Source of the DNA: Nocardioides albus
Lineage (GTDB): Bacteria; Actinomycetota; Actinomycetes; Propionibacteriales; Nocardioidaceae
Assembly (NCBI RefSeq): GCF_014648255.1
Contig: NZ_BMQT01000001.1
Coordinates: 620,001-684,000, forward strand
Length of the DNA stretch: 64,000 nt
Direction of reading: 5' to 3'
Position 1 is the stretch's first letter. Every line of letters starts with the position of its first letter. Under the pieces are notes generated by a model. That model was not told where the DNA came from. It saw only the letters and a program-made list of their open reading frames with translations, and searched no databases. The position numbers were made by a program, and so were the translations under genes. Shown here in pieces: positions 53,066-62,928 of this stretch.

Positions 53066-54052
53066 CTAGTCCTGGCTGGGCCGCGTCTCGACCTTGTCCA
53101 CCAGCCACTCGTCGTCGACCTTCGCCATCGTCAGCATCGCGTACTCCTGGTAGCCGATCGGCGTGCTCCGCTGGGCGTTGGTGACCTGGCGGTCGACCAG
53201 GACCAGGACCTGCACGGTCTCCTCGGAGACCCGGATGACACCGGCGTCGACAGGCGGGAGCGTCTTCACCACGGTCTTCGTCTGCGGGACGTTGTCGACG
53301 AGCACCGCGAAGAGACGGTCGTAGTCCTCGCGGTAGTCCTTCGTCATCACCTCGTGAGCCTTGCTCTTCGACTCGTCCATCTTGCTGTGGTCGTAGGAGA
53401 GCAGCGGGACGACGGCCTTCTTCGCCGCCTCGAGCGCCTCCGCGCCCTGCTCCTCGACGAGGAGCTTGTGCTTGCGGGTGATCTGCTTGCCGACCGCACC
53501 CTCGACCGTGCTGGTCGTGACGTTGTCGTTCGAGACGGTGACGACCTTCTCCTGCCCGAAGAAGACCACGCCGGCGGCGATGACCGCGGCCACGGCAAGG
53601 GCACCTGCGGCGATCAGCCCCCACGTCGGGACCACCGGCAGCGTACGGCCGGCGGACTCGTTCGCGTCGGCGTCAGGGCTGTCGGCGTCAGGGCTGTCGG
53701 CATCAGGCTCCGGAGCGTCGCGTACGTCGGCGATCGCCCCGGCCTCGACGAAAGCGGTCTCCTCGATGACCTCAGCGTCGTTGCCGGCCTCGTCCTCGTC
53801 GACCTCAGCCTCGTCGACCTCAGCCTCGTCGACCTCAGCCTCCTGGCGAGCGGCGAGGTCAGCGTCGTACGCAGCCCGCTTCTCCTCGTCCAGCAGGACG
53901 GCGGCTGCCTCGTTGAGGGTGCGGAAGCGGCGGTCGGTCGGGTCCAGGTCGGCGATCGCGGCCTTCCATGCCGCGCGGATCTCGGCTGTGGAGGCGTCGG
54001 GCTCGACGTCGAGCAGGTCGTACCAGGTCGGTGAACTCATCGGCGAGCTCAT
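53066..54052 (-). CDS. J-domain-like / Mce-associated membrane protein fusion
   Basis: 328 residues from the ATG at 54052, overlapping the preceding stop by ATGA. Residues 9-66 match a J-domain fold (WYDLLDVEPDASTAEIRAAWKAAI..LNEAAAVLLDEEKRAAYDADL), but the HPD motif needed to stimulate Hsp70 is missing (DLDPTD in its place). Then come EVDEA repeats (72-87) and a PDADS repeat, both from 15-bp DNA repeats, a TM (about 143-165) and a periplasmic domain like other Mce-associated proteins. It probably stabilises the Mce complex rather than acting as an Hsp40. The last gene of the mce run. Confidence 0.75.
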   Translation of the reverse strand: MSSPMSSPTWYDLLDVEPDASTAEIRAAWKAAIADLDPTDRRFRTLNEAAAVLLDEEKRAAYDADLAARQEAEVDEAEVDEAEVDEDEAGNDAEVIEETAFVEAGAIADVRDAPEPDADSPDADSPDADANESAGRTLPVVPTWGLIAAGALAVAAVIAAGVVFFGQEKVVTVSNDNVTTSTVEGAVGKQITRKHKLLVEEQGAEALEAAKKAVVPLLSYDHSKMDESKSKAHEVMTKDYREDYDRLFAVLVDNVPQTKTVVKTLPPVDAGVIRVSEETVQVLVLVDRQVTNAQRSTPIGYQEYAMLTMAKVDDEWLVDKVETRPSQD

Positions 54053-54681
54053 GGGGTCACCCCTTCGCTGGGCTCCGCGGTGGGAGCCTCCTCGGCGGGA
54101 TACCAGTCGTCGACCAGCCACTCCCCGTTCTGCTTCACGAGCTCCACCTCGGTCCGGGCGAGCTGACGCGCCGCCTCGGCACGCTCCTCGGAGCCCTCGG
54201 ACTTCGGGTAGCTGATCGCGAGCTCCGCCACGACCAGCACGGTCGCGCTGTCCTCGTCGAGGCCGGCGACCGCTGTGCTGTGCACGTCGCTGGTGCGGCC
54301 GACGCCCTGCTGGACGACGGTGGCCTCGGCGAAGGCGACGTTGCCCAGGAAGCTCTTCTCGAACTTGGGGGTCAGCAGCTCGCCGACCTTCTCGCGATAG
54401 GTCGGCATGGTCTTCTTGTCGCTGCCGATGTCTTCGGGGCCGTAGTCGTTGACCCGCTGGACGAACTTGTCGGCCGCCGCCATCACCTGCTCGCGCTGGC
54501 TCACCACGGACTCGTCGGCGCCGCGGGTCAGCTGCCAGCCGACGTAGCCGACAGCAGCGAGGATGAGGGCGACCAGCAACGCCAGGATGCCCCAGCGGAG
54601 CAGAATCGTCCGCTTGTCGCTCGCCCGGCCGGAGGCTGCGCCGGTCTCCGCGGCGGGGCCGGGATCGGTCGTGGTGCTCAA
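54049..54681 (-). CDS. Mce-associated membrane protein
   Basis: 210 residues from the TTG at 54681 with GGAAAAG 7 nt upstream; an ATG at 54747 has no such signal. A cytoplasmic N-terminus, one TM (about 30-50, GILALLVALILAAVGYVGW), then a VirB8/NTF2-like periplasmic domain (MAAADKFVQRVNDYGPEDI..., ending VELVKQNGEWLVDDWYPA). Mam proteins stabilise Mce complexes in the mycobacterial systems. A 153-nt gap separates it from mceF. Confidence 0.8.
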   Translation of the reverse strand: MSTTTDPGPAAETGAASGRASDKRTILLRWGILALLVALILAAVGYVGWQLTRGADESVVSQREQVMAAADKFVQRVNDYGPEDIGSDKKTMPTYREKVGELLTPKFEKSFLGNVAFAEATVVQQGVGRTSDVHSTAVAGLDEDSATVLVVAELAISYPKSEGSEERAEAARQLARTEVELVKQNGEWLVDDWYPAEEAPTAEPSEGVTP

Positions 54682-54834
54682 AGGATCACTTTTCCTGTAG
54701 ACGTTGCGGTCAGTGGTCGGCGAGGAGCCAGTTCCAAGCATCAACACCGTACGCCGCGACCGGATCGAGCCGATGCGGCACCGCTCCGGGAGCCCGTTCC
54801 CGTCCGCGGCGGTGGTGGTGGTCGGCTGGTCCGG

Positions 54835-56103
54835 CTACTCGGTCTCCATGGGCTGGAGGTAGAGCCACTTCCAGGCGTCGTCCCCGTAGGAGGACGGAGC
54901 CGCGGTCGACACCGAGGCGTCCTCGGTCTCGCTCCAGGTCAGCTCGCCGGTCTCGGGGTCGAAGGTGGCGATCGAGCCGGTCTCACCAGCAGCTGCCCGC
55001 GGCAGCTGGCTGGATCCACGCGGGTTCGACTTGCTCGGGTCCTCGGTGCAAGAGACCTCCGTGTTGAACGGACGGCTCTGCAGGTCCAGCGGGCTGCGCT
55101 TCTTCGTGCTCTCGTAGCCCTGCTTGCACGGCGTCTGGGTGGTCAGCGCCAACCCGAAGTGGGCCTGCGCCAGGCCGGGGTTGCCGACGTCGACGACCGC
55201 GAAGCTTCCCTCGACCACGGTCGGGAAGATCGAGAGCAGGTGCTTGACGCCCGGAAGGTTTTTCCGGACGACCTTGCCGGTCACCAGCACCTCGTTGAGG
55301 AGCTCGCTGATCTCGACCTCGTTCTGCTCCAGGAACTGACGCAGCTCGACGGAGCTGGCCGAACCGCTCTCGATCAGCCTGATCAGGTCCTTGTTGGAGC
55401 CGGCCAGGGTGCCGGTGAACAGCTCCAGGTCGGTCGCGAAGGACTTGATCGCCGAGCTGCTGTCGAGCTGCCCCTGGAGGACCGTGTTGCTGTCCCGGAT
55501 CAGCTGCGTGGTGAGCTCGAAGTTCTGGTCGGCGGTCTCCACGAAGGCGGTGCCGGTGTCGATGATGGTCTGCAGGTCCTGGCCGGTGCCGGCGAAGCTC
55601 TTGCCGAGCTCGTCGACGGTCGTCGTGAGCGCCTTCTGGTCGACCGAGTTGACCGTCGTGGCGACATCCTCGAGAAGCTTCTCGGTCGGCAGCGGCGTGG
55701 TCGTGGCAGCGCGGGCGATCTCCGAGCCGTCCTCTAGGTAGGGCGCGCCCTTGGACTGAGGCTGCAGCTCGACGTACTGCTCACCGACGGCCGAGCGGTT
55801 GCCGACCACGGCGAGGCTGTCTGCCGGGATCTTGTCCTGCCAGTCCTTGTCGATCTTCAGGGTCACATCGACCCCGGAGCGGTTGAGCACCAGCTCACCG
55901 ACCTGGCCGATCTTGACGCCCCGGTAGTCGACCTCGGCATCCTCGTAGATGCCGCCGGACTGCGCGAAGTGGGCGACCACGACGTAGTGGTCCTTGACGA
56001 ACAGGGACCCCAGGCGCGCGTAGCGCGCACCCACGAAGCTGACCCCGACGAGGGTGATCAGCAGGAAGACCATCAGCTGCATCTTCGTTCGGCGGGTGAT
56101 CAT
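54835..56103 (-). CDS. mceF: MCE-family protein MceF
   Basis: 422 residues. N-terminal TM (about 9-28), then an MlaD/MCE domain (HYVVVAHFAQSGGIYEDAEVDYRGVKIGQVGEL, VGEQYVELQP), a long helical region that forms the tube wall, and a C-terminal low-complexity tail. Six MCE proteins form a periplasm-spanning channel for lipids or steroids. The start overlaps the mceE stop (ATGA). Confidence 0.88.
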   Translation of the reverse strand: MITRRTKMQLMVFLLITLVGVSFVGARYARLGSLFVKDHYVVVAHFAQSGGIYEDAEVDYRGVKIGQVGELVLNRSGVDVTLKIDKDWQDKIPADSLAVVGNRSAVGEQYVELQPQSKGAPYLEDGSEIARAATTTPLPTEKLLEDVATTVNSVDQKALTTTVDELGKSFAGTGQDLQTIIDTGTAFVETADQNFELTTQLIRDSNTVLQGQLDSSSAIKSFATDLELFTGTLAGSNKDLIRLIESGSASSVELRQFLEQNEVEISELLNEVLVTGKVVRKNLPGVKHLLSIFPTVVEGSFAVVDVGNPGLAQAHFGLALTTQTPCKQGYESTKKRSPLDLQSRPFNTEVSCTEDPSKSNPRGSSQLPRAAAGETGSIATFDPETGELTWSETEDASVSTAAPSSYGDDAWKWLYLQPMETE

Positions 56104-57572
56104 GAGACGCCCTCCTGGTGGGTGTTGCCCGAGGTGCTCAGCGCCGGGATCATCAGCGAGGTCAGACCGGGGTCGAGCTCCTTGCTCAACTCGTCGTAGG
56201 TCACCGCGTGGGTCCCTGGTGTCGCACCAGCACGACAGAAGAGGATCAGGACACACCCGGACCCGTCGTCGGTGGTGCTCCCGCCGCTGGCGGGCGGCGC
56301 CACGCCGAGCCCGAGAAAACCTTCGAGGGTCTTGCCGATCGATCGGAGCAGCCCCGTCACGCACGCGGCGGGAGCGTCGGACTGCCCGGTCAGCGCCTCC
56401 TGGCAGGTGTCGATGGCACCGGCCAGCCCGCCCTCGTTGCAGACGTTCGTGAGGTTGTTGAGCCAGTCGAGGGCCGTCTTCTCGTCGGGGAACGTCTTGA
56501 TCTTGCGGTTGATCTCGTCGAGACCCCAGCAGACCGTGTCACCGACCCGCGGCGCGTTCTGGAGCAGCGTGTCCAGGTTGAGGTCGAGGGTGACATCGAG
56601 GTTGACGAAGTCGCCCTGGTGCAGGTTGCGGGCGGTCTGCGGCGAACCGCCGACGGCCGCGTCGACGAACGGGTAGGTGAGGATCGTGTTCATCGCCCGG
56701 ACGAACTTGTCGCCGGAGTCGGCCAGGTTCGAGAGGACCGGCTCGAGGTCCTTGATGATGCCGATGGTGTTGTCCTTGGACGCCCTGATGACGCGTACGC
56801 CGGTGTCCCCGAGCCGCTCGAGGGCCTTGAGCATCTTGACCAGGTCAGCACGCTGCGTGTCGATGCTCGAGATCGCCGAGGGCAGCTCGTCGAGCGCGGC
56901 GTCGATGGAGCCCATCTGCGCGTTGGTGGCCTTCGCCAGCCCATCGAGCGCCTCGATGGCCGCGACGATCTTCTCCTTGTTGTTGTCGAGATCGCGCGCC
57001 AGCTGCTCCACCTGGTGGAGAACGGAGCGAGCTGCGTCCTCACGACCGGCAAGCGCCTTGTTGAGCTCCGTCGAGATCGTCTTGAGCTGGGCCACACCGC
57101 CACCGTTGAGCAGCAGGCTCAGCGCGCTGAAGACCTCTTCGATCTCCGGGTTGCGGCCGGTCTGCGACAGCGGGATGGTGGAGCCGTCGGCGAGCTTGGT
57201 CGACTCAGGCTCGGCCGGGCGCTCCAGGGCGACGAACTTCTCGCCGAGCAGCGAGGTCTGCTGGATGGAGGCGCGCGCGTTGGACGGCAGGTCGACGTCC
57301 TTCTTGATCAGCATCTCGACGGTCGCGACACCATCGTCGAGCCAGACCTTGTCGATCTTGCCGACGTCGATGTCCTCGAGCTTCACCGTCGACTGCGGCA
57401 CCAGGTCGAGGACGTCCTGGAACTGAGCAGTCACCGAGATCGCGTCGTTGCCGGCGTCCACACCGCCCGGCAGCGGGAGGTCGTACACGGAGAAGGTCCC
57501 ACAGCCGGTCAGCACCATGGCTCCGACGATCACGCCCACGAATGCCTGGACGGCACGCTTCATCGCGGTCAT
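56100..57572 (-). CDS. mceE: MCE-family lipoprotein MceE (LprK-like)
   Basis: 490 residues from the ATG at 57572 (GGAGGTGAAACG upstream, ATGA overlap with mceD). Lipobox LTGC (Cys24), the usual mark of the fifth mce gene. MCE domain: AISVTAQFQDVLDLVPQSTVKLEDIDVGKIDKVWL. Long helical region, then a C-terminal domain with several Cys (VCWGLDEIN, NVCNEGG, DTCQEAL). Confidence 0.9.
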   Translation of the reverse strand: MTAMKRAVQAFVGVIVGAMVLTGCGTFSVYDLPLPGGVDAGNDAISVTAQFQDVLDLVPQSTVKLEDIDVGKIDKVWLDDGVATVEMLIKKDVDLPSNARASIQQTSLLGEKFVALERPAEPESTKLADGSTIPLSQTGRNPEIEEVFSALSLLLNGGGVAQLKTISTELNKALAGREDAARSVLHQVEQLARDLDNNKEKIVAAIEALDGLAKATNAQMGSIDAALDELPSAISSIDTQRADLVKMLKALERLGDTGVRVIRASKDNTIGIIKDLEPVLSNLADSGDKFVRAMNTILTYPFVDAAVGGSPQTARNLHQGDFVNLDVTLDLNLDTLLQNAPRVGDTVCWGLDEINRKIKTFPDEKTALDWLNNLTNVCNEGGLAGAIDTCQEALTGQSDAPAACVTGLLRSIGKTLEGFLGLGVAPPASGGSTTDDGSGCVLILFCRAGATPGTHAVTYDELSKELDPGLTSLMIPALSTSGNTHQEGVS

Positions 57573-58711
57573 CGTTTCACCTCCACCAGGCCGCCGAGCG
57601 ACATGTCGTAGGGGACGCCGTAGGACGAACCGGTGCCGAGGCCGATCGCCGCGGACCGGTTCAGTCCCGGCAGCTGTCGGATCTGGGAGCAGGTCTCGGC
57701 GCTGCTGCCGTTGGTCGCCTGGTCCACGAGGCTGCACAGGAACGACGCCGGGTTCTCGAGGATCTCGTCGAGGACCATGGTGATGTTCGCGTTGGTGTCG
57801 AGCGTGCCGGTCTCCGGGTTGTACGCCAGGCCCAGGTTGTTGAGCGCCAGCGGCGCGGTCCGGAGGCTCTCGTCGAGCGCCTTGCGCTGCCGTACGAGCA
57901 CCTTCGCGATCCGGTTGAGGCTCTGGATGTCCTCGCGCAGGATCGCCTTGTTGTCCCGGACGAACTGGGTCACCTTGGTCAGCGCCACCGAGAGGTTCTT
58001 CATCGACGCCGCGAGCTCCTCACGCTCGCCCTCGAGCATGGAGGAGACCTCCGCGAGGGCCTGGGCGAAGTCGCGTACTGTCTTGTCGTTCTCGGCGAGA
58101 GTGCCGATGAAGCCCTCGAGCTGCTCGGCGGAGTTGAAGAACTGTTCGTCACGGTTGTCGAGCGTCTTGGTCAGCTTGCCGAGGTCGCCGACGGTCGAGT
58201 TGATCTTCTCGCCCTGTCCGCCGAGGTTCTTCGCGGTCTGCTGCAGCAGGTCGGTGAGGGCGCCGTTCTTGTTGGCGCCGTCCGGACCGATCGCGACCAC
58301 CAGGTCGTCCACGCTGGAGTAGATCTGGTCGAGCTCGACCGGGACCGAGGTCTTGTCGGTGCTCAGCACCGCGCCGTCGGCCAGCTTCTTCCCGCCGTCG
58401 TAGGCGGGCGTGGCCTGGACGTAGCGGTCGCCGACGATCGAGGGCGAGATGACCACTGCCTTCGCGTCTGCGGGCAGGTTGACGTCGTTCTTGTAGGTCA
58501 TGGTGACCTTGACGTCGGTGCCGTTCGGCTCGACCTCGGTCACCTTGCCGACGGCGACACCAAGCACCCGCAGGTCGCTGCCCTCATAGAGCGAGACCGT
58601 GCGCGGGAAGTGCGCCACCAGCGTCTTCTCGCCGGTGTCGCGGACCAGGGCCCACGCTCCGACGGCGAGAATCAGGGCACCGATGATGGTCGGGACGATG
58701 ATCTTGTTCAT
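57569..58711 (-). CDS. mceD: MCE-family protein MceD
   Basis: 380 residues from the ATG at 58711 (ATGA overlap with mceC). One N-terminal TM (IIVPTIIGALILAVGAWALV), MCE domain (LVAHFPRTVSLYEGSDLRVLGVAVGKVTEV), a long helical stretch and a C-terminal Cys pair. Shorter than many MceD proteins and without the Pro-rich tail seen in mycobacteria. Confidence 0.88.
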   Translation of the reverse strand: MNKIIVPTIIGALILAVGAWALVRDTGEKTLVAHFPRTVSLYEGSDLRVLGVAVGKVTEVEPNGTDVKVTMTYKNDVNLPADAKAVVISPSIVGDRYVQATPAYDGGKKLADGAVLSTDKTSVPVELDQIYSSVDDLVVAIGPDGANKNGALTDLLQQTAKNLGGQGEKINSTVGDLGKLTKTLDNRDEQFFNSAEQLEGFIGTLAENDKTVRDFAQALAEVSSMLEGEREELAASMKNLSVALTKVTQFVRDNKAILREDIQSLNRIAKVLVRQRKALDESLRTAPLALNNLGLAYNPETGTLDTNANITMVLDEILENPASFLCSLVDQATNGSSAETCSQIRQLPGLNRSAAIGLGTGSSYGVPYDMSLGGLVEVKR

Positions 58712-59685
58712 GGGGTCTTCCCCCCAGTAAGAGCCGGGACGGGAGGCATGTTCTGGATGTAGGTGTCCCACCAGGGGCCGTTGCCGAGGGTGTTGTTGAA
58801 GACCTTGTAGAACGGCGCCATCAGCTGCAGCGACTTCTCGAGGTTCTCCTCGTTCTTCGTGAACACGTCGAGGATCACGTCGAGGCTCTCGAGCGCGGGC
58901 TTGAGGTCGGCGCGGCTGTCATCGACCAGCTGGGAGAGCTCCTTCGAGAGCTGCTGGGTGGAGATGAGCAGGTTGTGGACCGCCTCCCGACGCTGGATCA
59001 GCGCCGCGAAGAGCTGGTTGGCATCGTTCATCAGGGTGATCAGGTCTCCGTCGCGCTCGTCGAGCACCTTGGTCACCCGGTCGAGCTGGGTCAGCAGCGA
59101 CTCGATGCGCTCGTCCTTGGCGGCCAGGTTGCGGGAGAGGTCCGAGACGCCGGTGAGGGCCGCCTGGAACTCCTCGGGCGTCGACCGGGTCAGGTCGGCG
59201 AGCGTGGTGAGCGCTGCGGCCAGCTGGTCCTTGTCGATGTTGGCGGAGGTGTCGGCCAGGCCCTCGAAGGCCTCGACGACGTCGAAAGGAGACTCGGTGC
59301 GGTCCACCGGGATGGTCGCGCCCGCCCGCATCTGACCTTCACCGGCGGGCTGCAGCTCGAGGAACATGTCGCCGAGCAGCGTCTTCACTCGTACGCCCGC
59401 CCCGGAGCCCTCGCCGAAGTTGACCTTCTCGCGGATCTTGAAGCCGACCTTGACCTGGTTGCCGTCGAGCTCGATCGAGTCGACCTTGCCGACCCGGACA
59501 CCGGCCACGCGGACCTCGTCGCCGGTCTTCAGGCCACCAGCCTCGGAGAAGTTGGCGTAGTAGGTGGTGCCACCACCGATCAGCGGCAGGCTGTCGGCCT
59601 TGAACGCCATCACCATGAGCATGGCGAGGACGGCGATCGAGACGGCGCCGATCTTGACAGGGTTACGTTCGCGGAAGGGAATCAT
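58708..59685 (-). CDS. mceC: MCE-family protein MceC
   Basis: 325 residues from the ATG at 59685, chosen over 59697 because it overlaps the mceB stop by ATGA like all its neighbours. N-terminal TM, MCE domain (TTYYANFSEAGGLKTGDEVRVAGVRVGKVDSI, LGDMFLELQPAG), then long helices ending in NGPWWDTYIQNMPPVP. No Cys. Confidence 0.88.
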   Translation of the reverse strand: MIPFRERNPVKIGAVSIAVLAMLMVMAFKADSLPLIGGGTTYYANFSEAGGLKTGDEVRVAGVRVGKVDSIELDGNQVKVGFKIREKVNFGEGSGAGVRVKTLLGDMFLELQPAGEGQMRAGATIPVDRTESPFDVVEAFEGLADTSANIDKDQLAAALTTLADLTRSTPEEFQAALTGVSDLSRNLAAKDERIESLLTQLDRVTKVLDERDGDLITLMNDANQLFAALIQRREAVHNLLISTQQLSKELSQLVDDSRADLKPALESLDVILDVFTKNEENLEKSLQLMAPFYKVFNNTLGNGPWWDTYIQNMPPVPALTGGKTP

Positions 59686-60734
59686 CCGAGGTTGCACCTC
59701 GCTTGACCGGGCTTGTAGAGATCGATGAACTGGTCCTTGCCCTCAGCGTCCCGGATCGTCCCACGCAGGCCGCAGAGGTAGAAGTTGAACCAGCCGCCGT
59801 AGCTCGCGGTCGCACCGATCTTGTCCAGCTTGATGGGCTGGAGCTGGAGGGCGTCGTCGAGCTGCTTCTTGTCCTTGGCGACCTCGTCGGAGAACCTCCG
59901 GGCCTCGCGCAGATCCTCCAGGAGCGGGTCCTTCGCCTCGTGCACCAGGTCGGCGGTCTCCACCGAGAGCGCCGAGATCTGGTCGAGGGAGCCCAGGATC
60001 GCCTCACGGTCGTTGTTGAGACCGCCGACGAAGTCACGGAAGGTCACGATCAGCCTGGAGAGCTCCTTCTCCCGGTCGCCCACGTGCTCGAGCACCTCGG
60101 TGAGGTTGTCGATCAGGGCGTTGATGATCTGGTCCTTCTCGGCCAGCGTCGAGGTCAGCGAGGCCGTGTGGGAGAGCAGGCTCTCCAAGGTGCCGCCCTC
60201 GCCCTGGAACACCTGGACGATCTCGTAGGAGAGGGTGTTGACGTCGTTGGGCGACAGCGCCTGGAAGAGCGGCTTGAACCCGTTGAAGAGCACGGTCAGG
60301 TCGAGAGCCGGGTGGGTCTGTCCGACCGGGATGGTCTGGCCCTCCTGCATCGCCGACGCGTCGCCCACCAGCTGGTTGGTCAGCGCGAGGTAGCGCTGGC
60401 CGATCAGGTTGCGGTACTTGATCGTCGCCTCGGTCGTGGTCGCGATCTGCTGCGCGCTGTCGACCGAGAACGTGACCACGGCGCTGCGGGCGTCGTCGGA
60501 GATCTCGATGTCTTTGACCGAGCCGACCTTGACCCCGGCGATGCGTACGTCGTCGCCCTTGTTCACACCGGTGACGTCGGTGAAGACCGCCTTGTACTCA
60601 TCGGTCTGCCCGAAGGTGACGTTGCCGATCGTGATCGCGAGCAGGGCGGTCGCCAGCGTCGTGACGATCACGAAGATGATCAGCTTCCAGAAGTCCTGGA
60701 AGGTCTTGGCGTCGAAGAGCTTCACTGCGCTCAT
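59682..60734 (-). CDS. mceB: MCE-family protein MceB
   Basis: 350 residues. N-terminal TM (LIIFVIVTTLATALLAITIG), MCE domain (YKAVFTDVTGVNKGDDVRIAGVKVGSVKDI, LIGQRYLALTNQ), a helical channel-wall region and a C-terminal Cys-containing segment (FYLCGLRGTIRD...ARCNLG). ATGA overlaps at both ends. Confidence 0.9.
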   Translation of the reverse strand: MSAVKLFDAKTFQDFWKLIIFVIVTTLATALLAITIGNVTFGQTDEYKAVFTDVTGVNKGDDVRIAGVKVGSVKDIEISDDARSAVVTFSVDSAQQIATTTEATIKYRNLIGQRYLALTNQLVGDASAMQEGQTIPVGQTHPALDLTVLFNGFKPLFQALSPNDVNTLSYEIVQVFQGEGGTLESLLSHTASLTSTLAEKDQIINALIDNLTEVLEHVGDREKELSRLIVTFRDFVGGLNNDREAILGSLDQISALSVETADLVHEAKDPLLEDLREARRFSDEVAKDKKQLDDALQLQPIKLDKIGATASYGGWFNFYLCGLRGTIRDAEGKDQFIDLYKPGQARCNLG

Positions 60735-62092
60735 TCGTAGCTCACCGCCGCTCCACGCGCCGCCGGACCGAGCATCAGCGCGCCGAGGTCAGGGACCTCG
60801 TCGGCACTCATGCCCATCCCCGGGGCGAACAGCTCGTTGATGACATCGGCCTCGGCCGACGTACCGACGTAGGACAGGGCCGAATACTCGGTGGTCCCGG
60901 TGGCGGAGCGCATCACGCCCTTTCCGGTGGGCTCGTCGACGCCGTCGTCCTTGTTCGGGAACGGGGCGAACGGCTTGTCCTGGGTCCACGACGCGTTCGG
61001 GAGCTCGCCGCACTGGGGACCGCTGTCCTCGCCGTAGCGCGGCTTGTCCTTGGTCGAGTACGGACGGGTCAGGTGCGGGAGGGTCTCGAGCGTGATGTGG
61101 ACGGTGTAGTTGCGGAACACCTCGGTGAACTCGTCGGTCAGCACGTCCATGCCTCCGATCAGACAGGGGAACACCGGCGCATAGCGGGCCAGCGCCTGGG
61201 TGACCGGCCGGCCGACCTCGCCGAGCTGGATCAGCGTGTCGCCGTTCTCGTCGAGGAACCCGTCGGCGGTGTTCGAGAACGCCGTCACATCGGTCAGCAT
61301 CTTGTTGAGCTGCACCTCTCGGTCCTCGAGCGTGGTCGCGGTGACGATGGTGTTGCGGAGGATCTGGCCGATCTCCGGCAGCACTGCCTGGTAGGTGCCC
61401 GAGACCTCGGTGGCGAGCTCGAGGTCCTCGATCAGCGCCGGGATCTCGGGGTTGAGCCGCTTCAGGTAGGAGTCGAGGGTGTCGAGCGACTCACCGAGCT
61501 TGTCGCCGCGCCCCTCGAGCGCGGTGGCGAGCGCGTTGAGCGTGTTGTTGAGATCGGCCGGCTGGATCGTCCGCAGCAGCGGGTAGAGGTCGCGCAGCAC
61601 GGCCTGGACCTCGGTGGCCATCCTCGTCTTCTCGATCACGGCGCCCGCCTGGATGGGCTCGGTGAACTCGGTGTCGGGCGGGACCAGCGAGACGTACTTC
61701 TGCCCGAAGAGGGTCTTGGGAAGGATCGCACCGGTCACGTCGGGGTGGACCTTGCTGATCTCCTCGGGGAACAGCCCCAGGGTCAGCTCGGCGCCCTCGT
61801 CGGTCGGCTTCATCTCGAGGACCTCGCCGACGATCAGTCCGCGGACCTTGACGTCGGCACGGTCGGGAAGCTGCAGACCGATGCGGTCGGCCTTGAGGGT
61901 GATCTCCTCGAAGTCGCCGAACTTGTTGGTGAACTGCGCCCAGGTCAGGGCGAGCGCGGCGAGGACCAGGGCGATGAAGACGACGCCGAGGACCTTCCCC
62001 TTCTGCCTGCCCCACGCGAGCGCTGCCGCGCTCCTCTTGTGCGGGGCCGGCACGTGGTGCTCGACGCTGTCACGGCTGAGTGTCTGAGTCAT
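60731..62092 (-). CDS. mceA: MCE-family protein MceA
   Basis: 453 residues. N-terminal TM (about 33-52), MCE domain (ITLKADRIGLQLPDRADVKVRGLIVGEVLEM, LFGQKYVSLVPP), then the McrA-type C-domain with helices and the segment PVFPCLIGGMDVL. The first MCE gene of the operon, after two permeases, as in mycobacteria. ATGA overlaps both neighbours. Confidence 0.9.
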   Translation of the reverse strand: MTQTLSRDSVEHHVPAPHKRSAAALAWGRQKGKVLGVVFIALVLAALALTWAQFTNKFGDFEEITLKADRIGLQLPDRADVKVRGLIVGEVLEMKPTDEGAELTLGLFPEEISKVHPDVTGAILPKTLFGQKYVSLVPPDTEFTEPIQAGAVIEKTRMATEVQAVLRDLYPLLRTIQPADLNNTLNALATALEGRGDKLGESLDTLDSYLKRLNPEIPALIEDLELATEVSGTYQAVLPEIGQILRNTIVTATTLEDREVQLNKMLTDVTAFSNTADGFLDENGDTLIQLGEVGRPVTQALARYAPVFPCLIGGMDVLTDEFTEVFRNYTVHITLETLPHLTRPYSTKDKPRYGEDSGPQCGELPNASWTQDKPFAPFPNKDDGVDEPTGKGVMRSATGTTEYSALSYVGTSAEADVINELFAPGMGMSADEVPDLGALMLGPAARGAAVSYE

Positions 62093-62916
62093 CCGGCCAA
62101 CCTCACCGTCGTCGTGCTGCCCCAGATCGCCATCGACAGCATCAGGTCGAGCACGGAGACAGCCACGATGCTCGTACGCACCGCCTTACCGACCGCGACG
62201 CCGACGCCGGCGGGACCGCCGGAGGCGTTGTAGCCGTGGTAGCAGTGGATCAGGATCACCACGACCGCGAAGATCAGCACCTTGCCGAAGGACCAGAGCA
62301 CGTCCACCGGCGGCAGGAAGGTGTTGAAGTAGTGGTCGTAGGTGCCGGCGCTCTGACCGTAGAAGAGGATCACCGTGAACCGGGTGGCGACGTACGAGGA
62401 CAGCAGACCGACCACGTAGAGCGGCACGATCGCGATCAGGCCGCCGATCATCCGGGTGGTGACCAGGAAGGGCAGCGACGGGATCGCCATCACCTCGAGC
62501 GCGTCGACCTCCTCCGAGATCCGCATCGCGCCGAGCTGGGCGGTGAAACCACAGCCGACCGTCGCCGCGAGCGCGATCCCCGCGACCAGAGGCGCGATCT
62601 CACGAGTGTTGAAGTAGGCCGACACGAACCCGGAGAACGCCGAGGTGCCGAGCTGGTCGAGCGCGGTGTAGCCCGAGAGCCCGACCTGGGCCCCGGTGAA
62701 GAAGGTCATCGCCAGGATCACGCCGACGGTGCCGCCGATGACGGCCAACGCCCCCGAGCCGAGCGTGACCTCCGCCAGGATCCGGAGGATCTCCTTCTTG
62801 TAGCGCCGAAGCGTGCGCGGGAACCACGACACCGCGCGCAGGTAGAAGCCGAGCTCGTCACCGAGGTGGTCGAGGCTCTTGGCAGGCTTCTCGTAGATCG
62901 ACTTGATGTTCGCCAT
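62089..62916 (-). CDS. yrbEB: MlaE/YrbE-type ABC permease YrbEB
   Basis: 275 residues, five to six TM segments. MlaE family: EVTLGSGALAVIGGTVGVILAMTFFTGAQVG, GCGFTAQLGAMRISEEVDALEVMAIPSLPFLVTTRMIGG (the coupling region with the EEVDAL motif that contacts the ATPase) and a C-terminal GGPAGVGVAVGKAVRTS. Lies 12 nt after yrbEA. Confidence 0.92.
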   Translation of the reverse strand: MANIKSIYEKPAKSLDHLGDELGFYLRAVSWFPRTLRRYKKEILRILAEVTLGSGALAVIGGTVGVILAMTFFTGAQVGLSGYTALDQLGTSAFSGFVSAYFNTREIAPLVAGIALAATVGCGFTAQLGAMRISEEVDALEVMAIPSLPFLVTTRMIGGLIAIVPLYVVGLLSSYVATRFTVILFYGQSAGTYDHYFNTFLPPVDVLWSFGKVLIFAVVVILIHCYHGYNASGGPAGVGVAVGKAVRTSIVAVSVLDLMLSMAIWGSTTTVRLAG

Positions 62917-62928
62917 CCGTCTCGCCTC

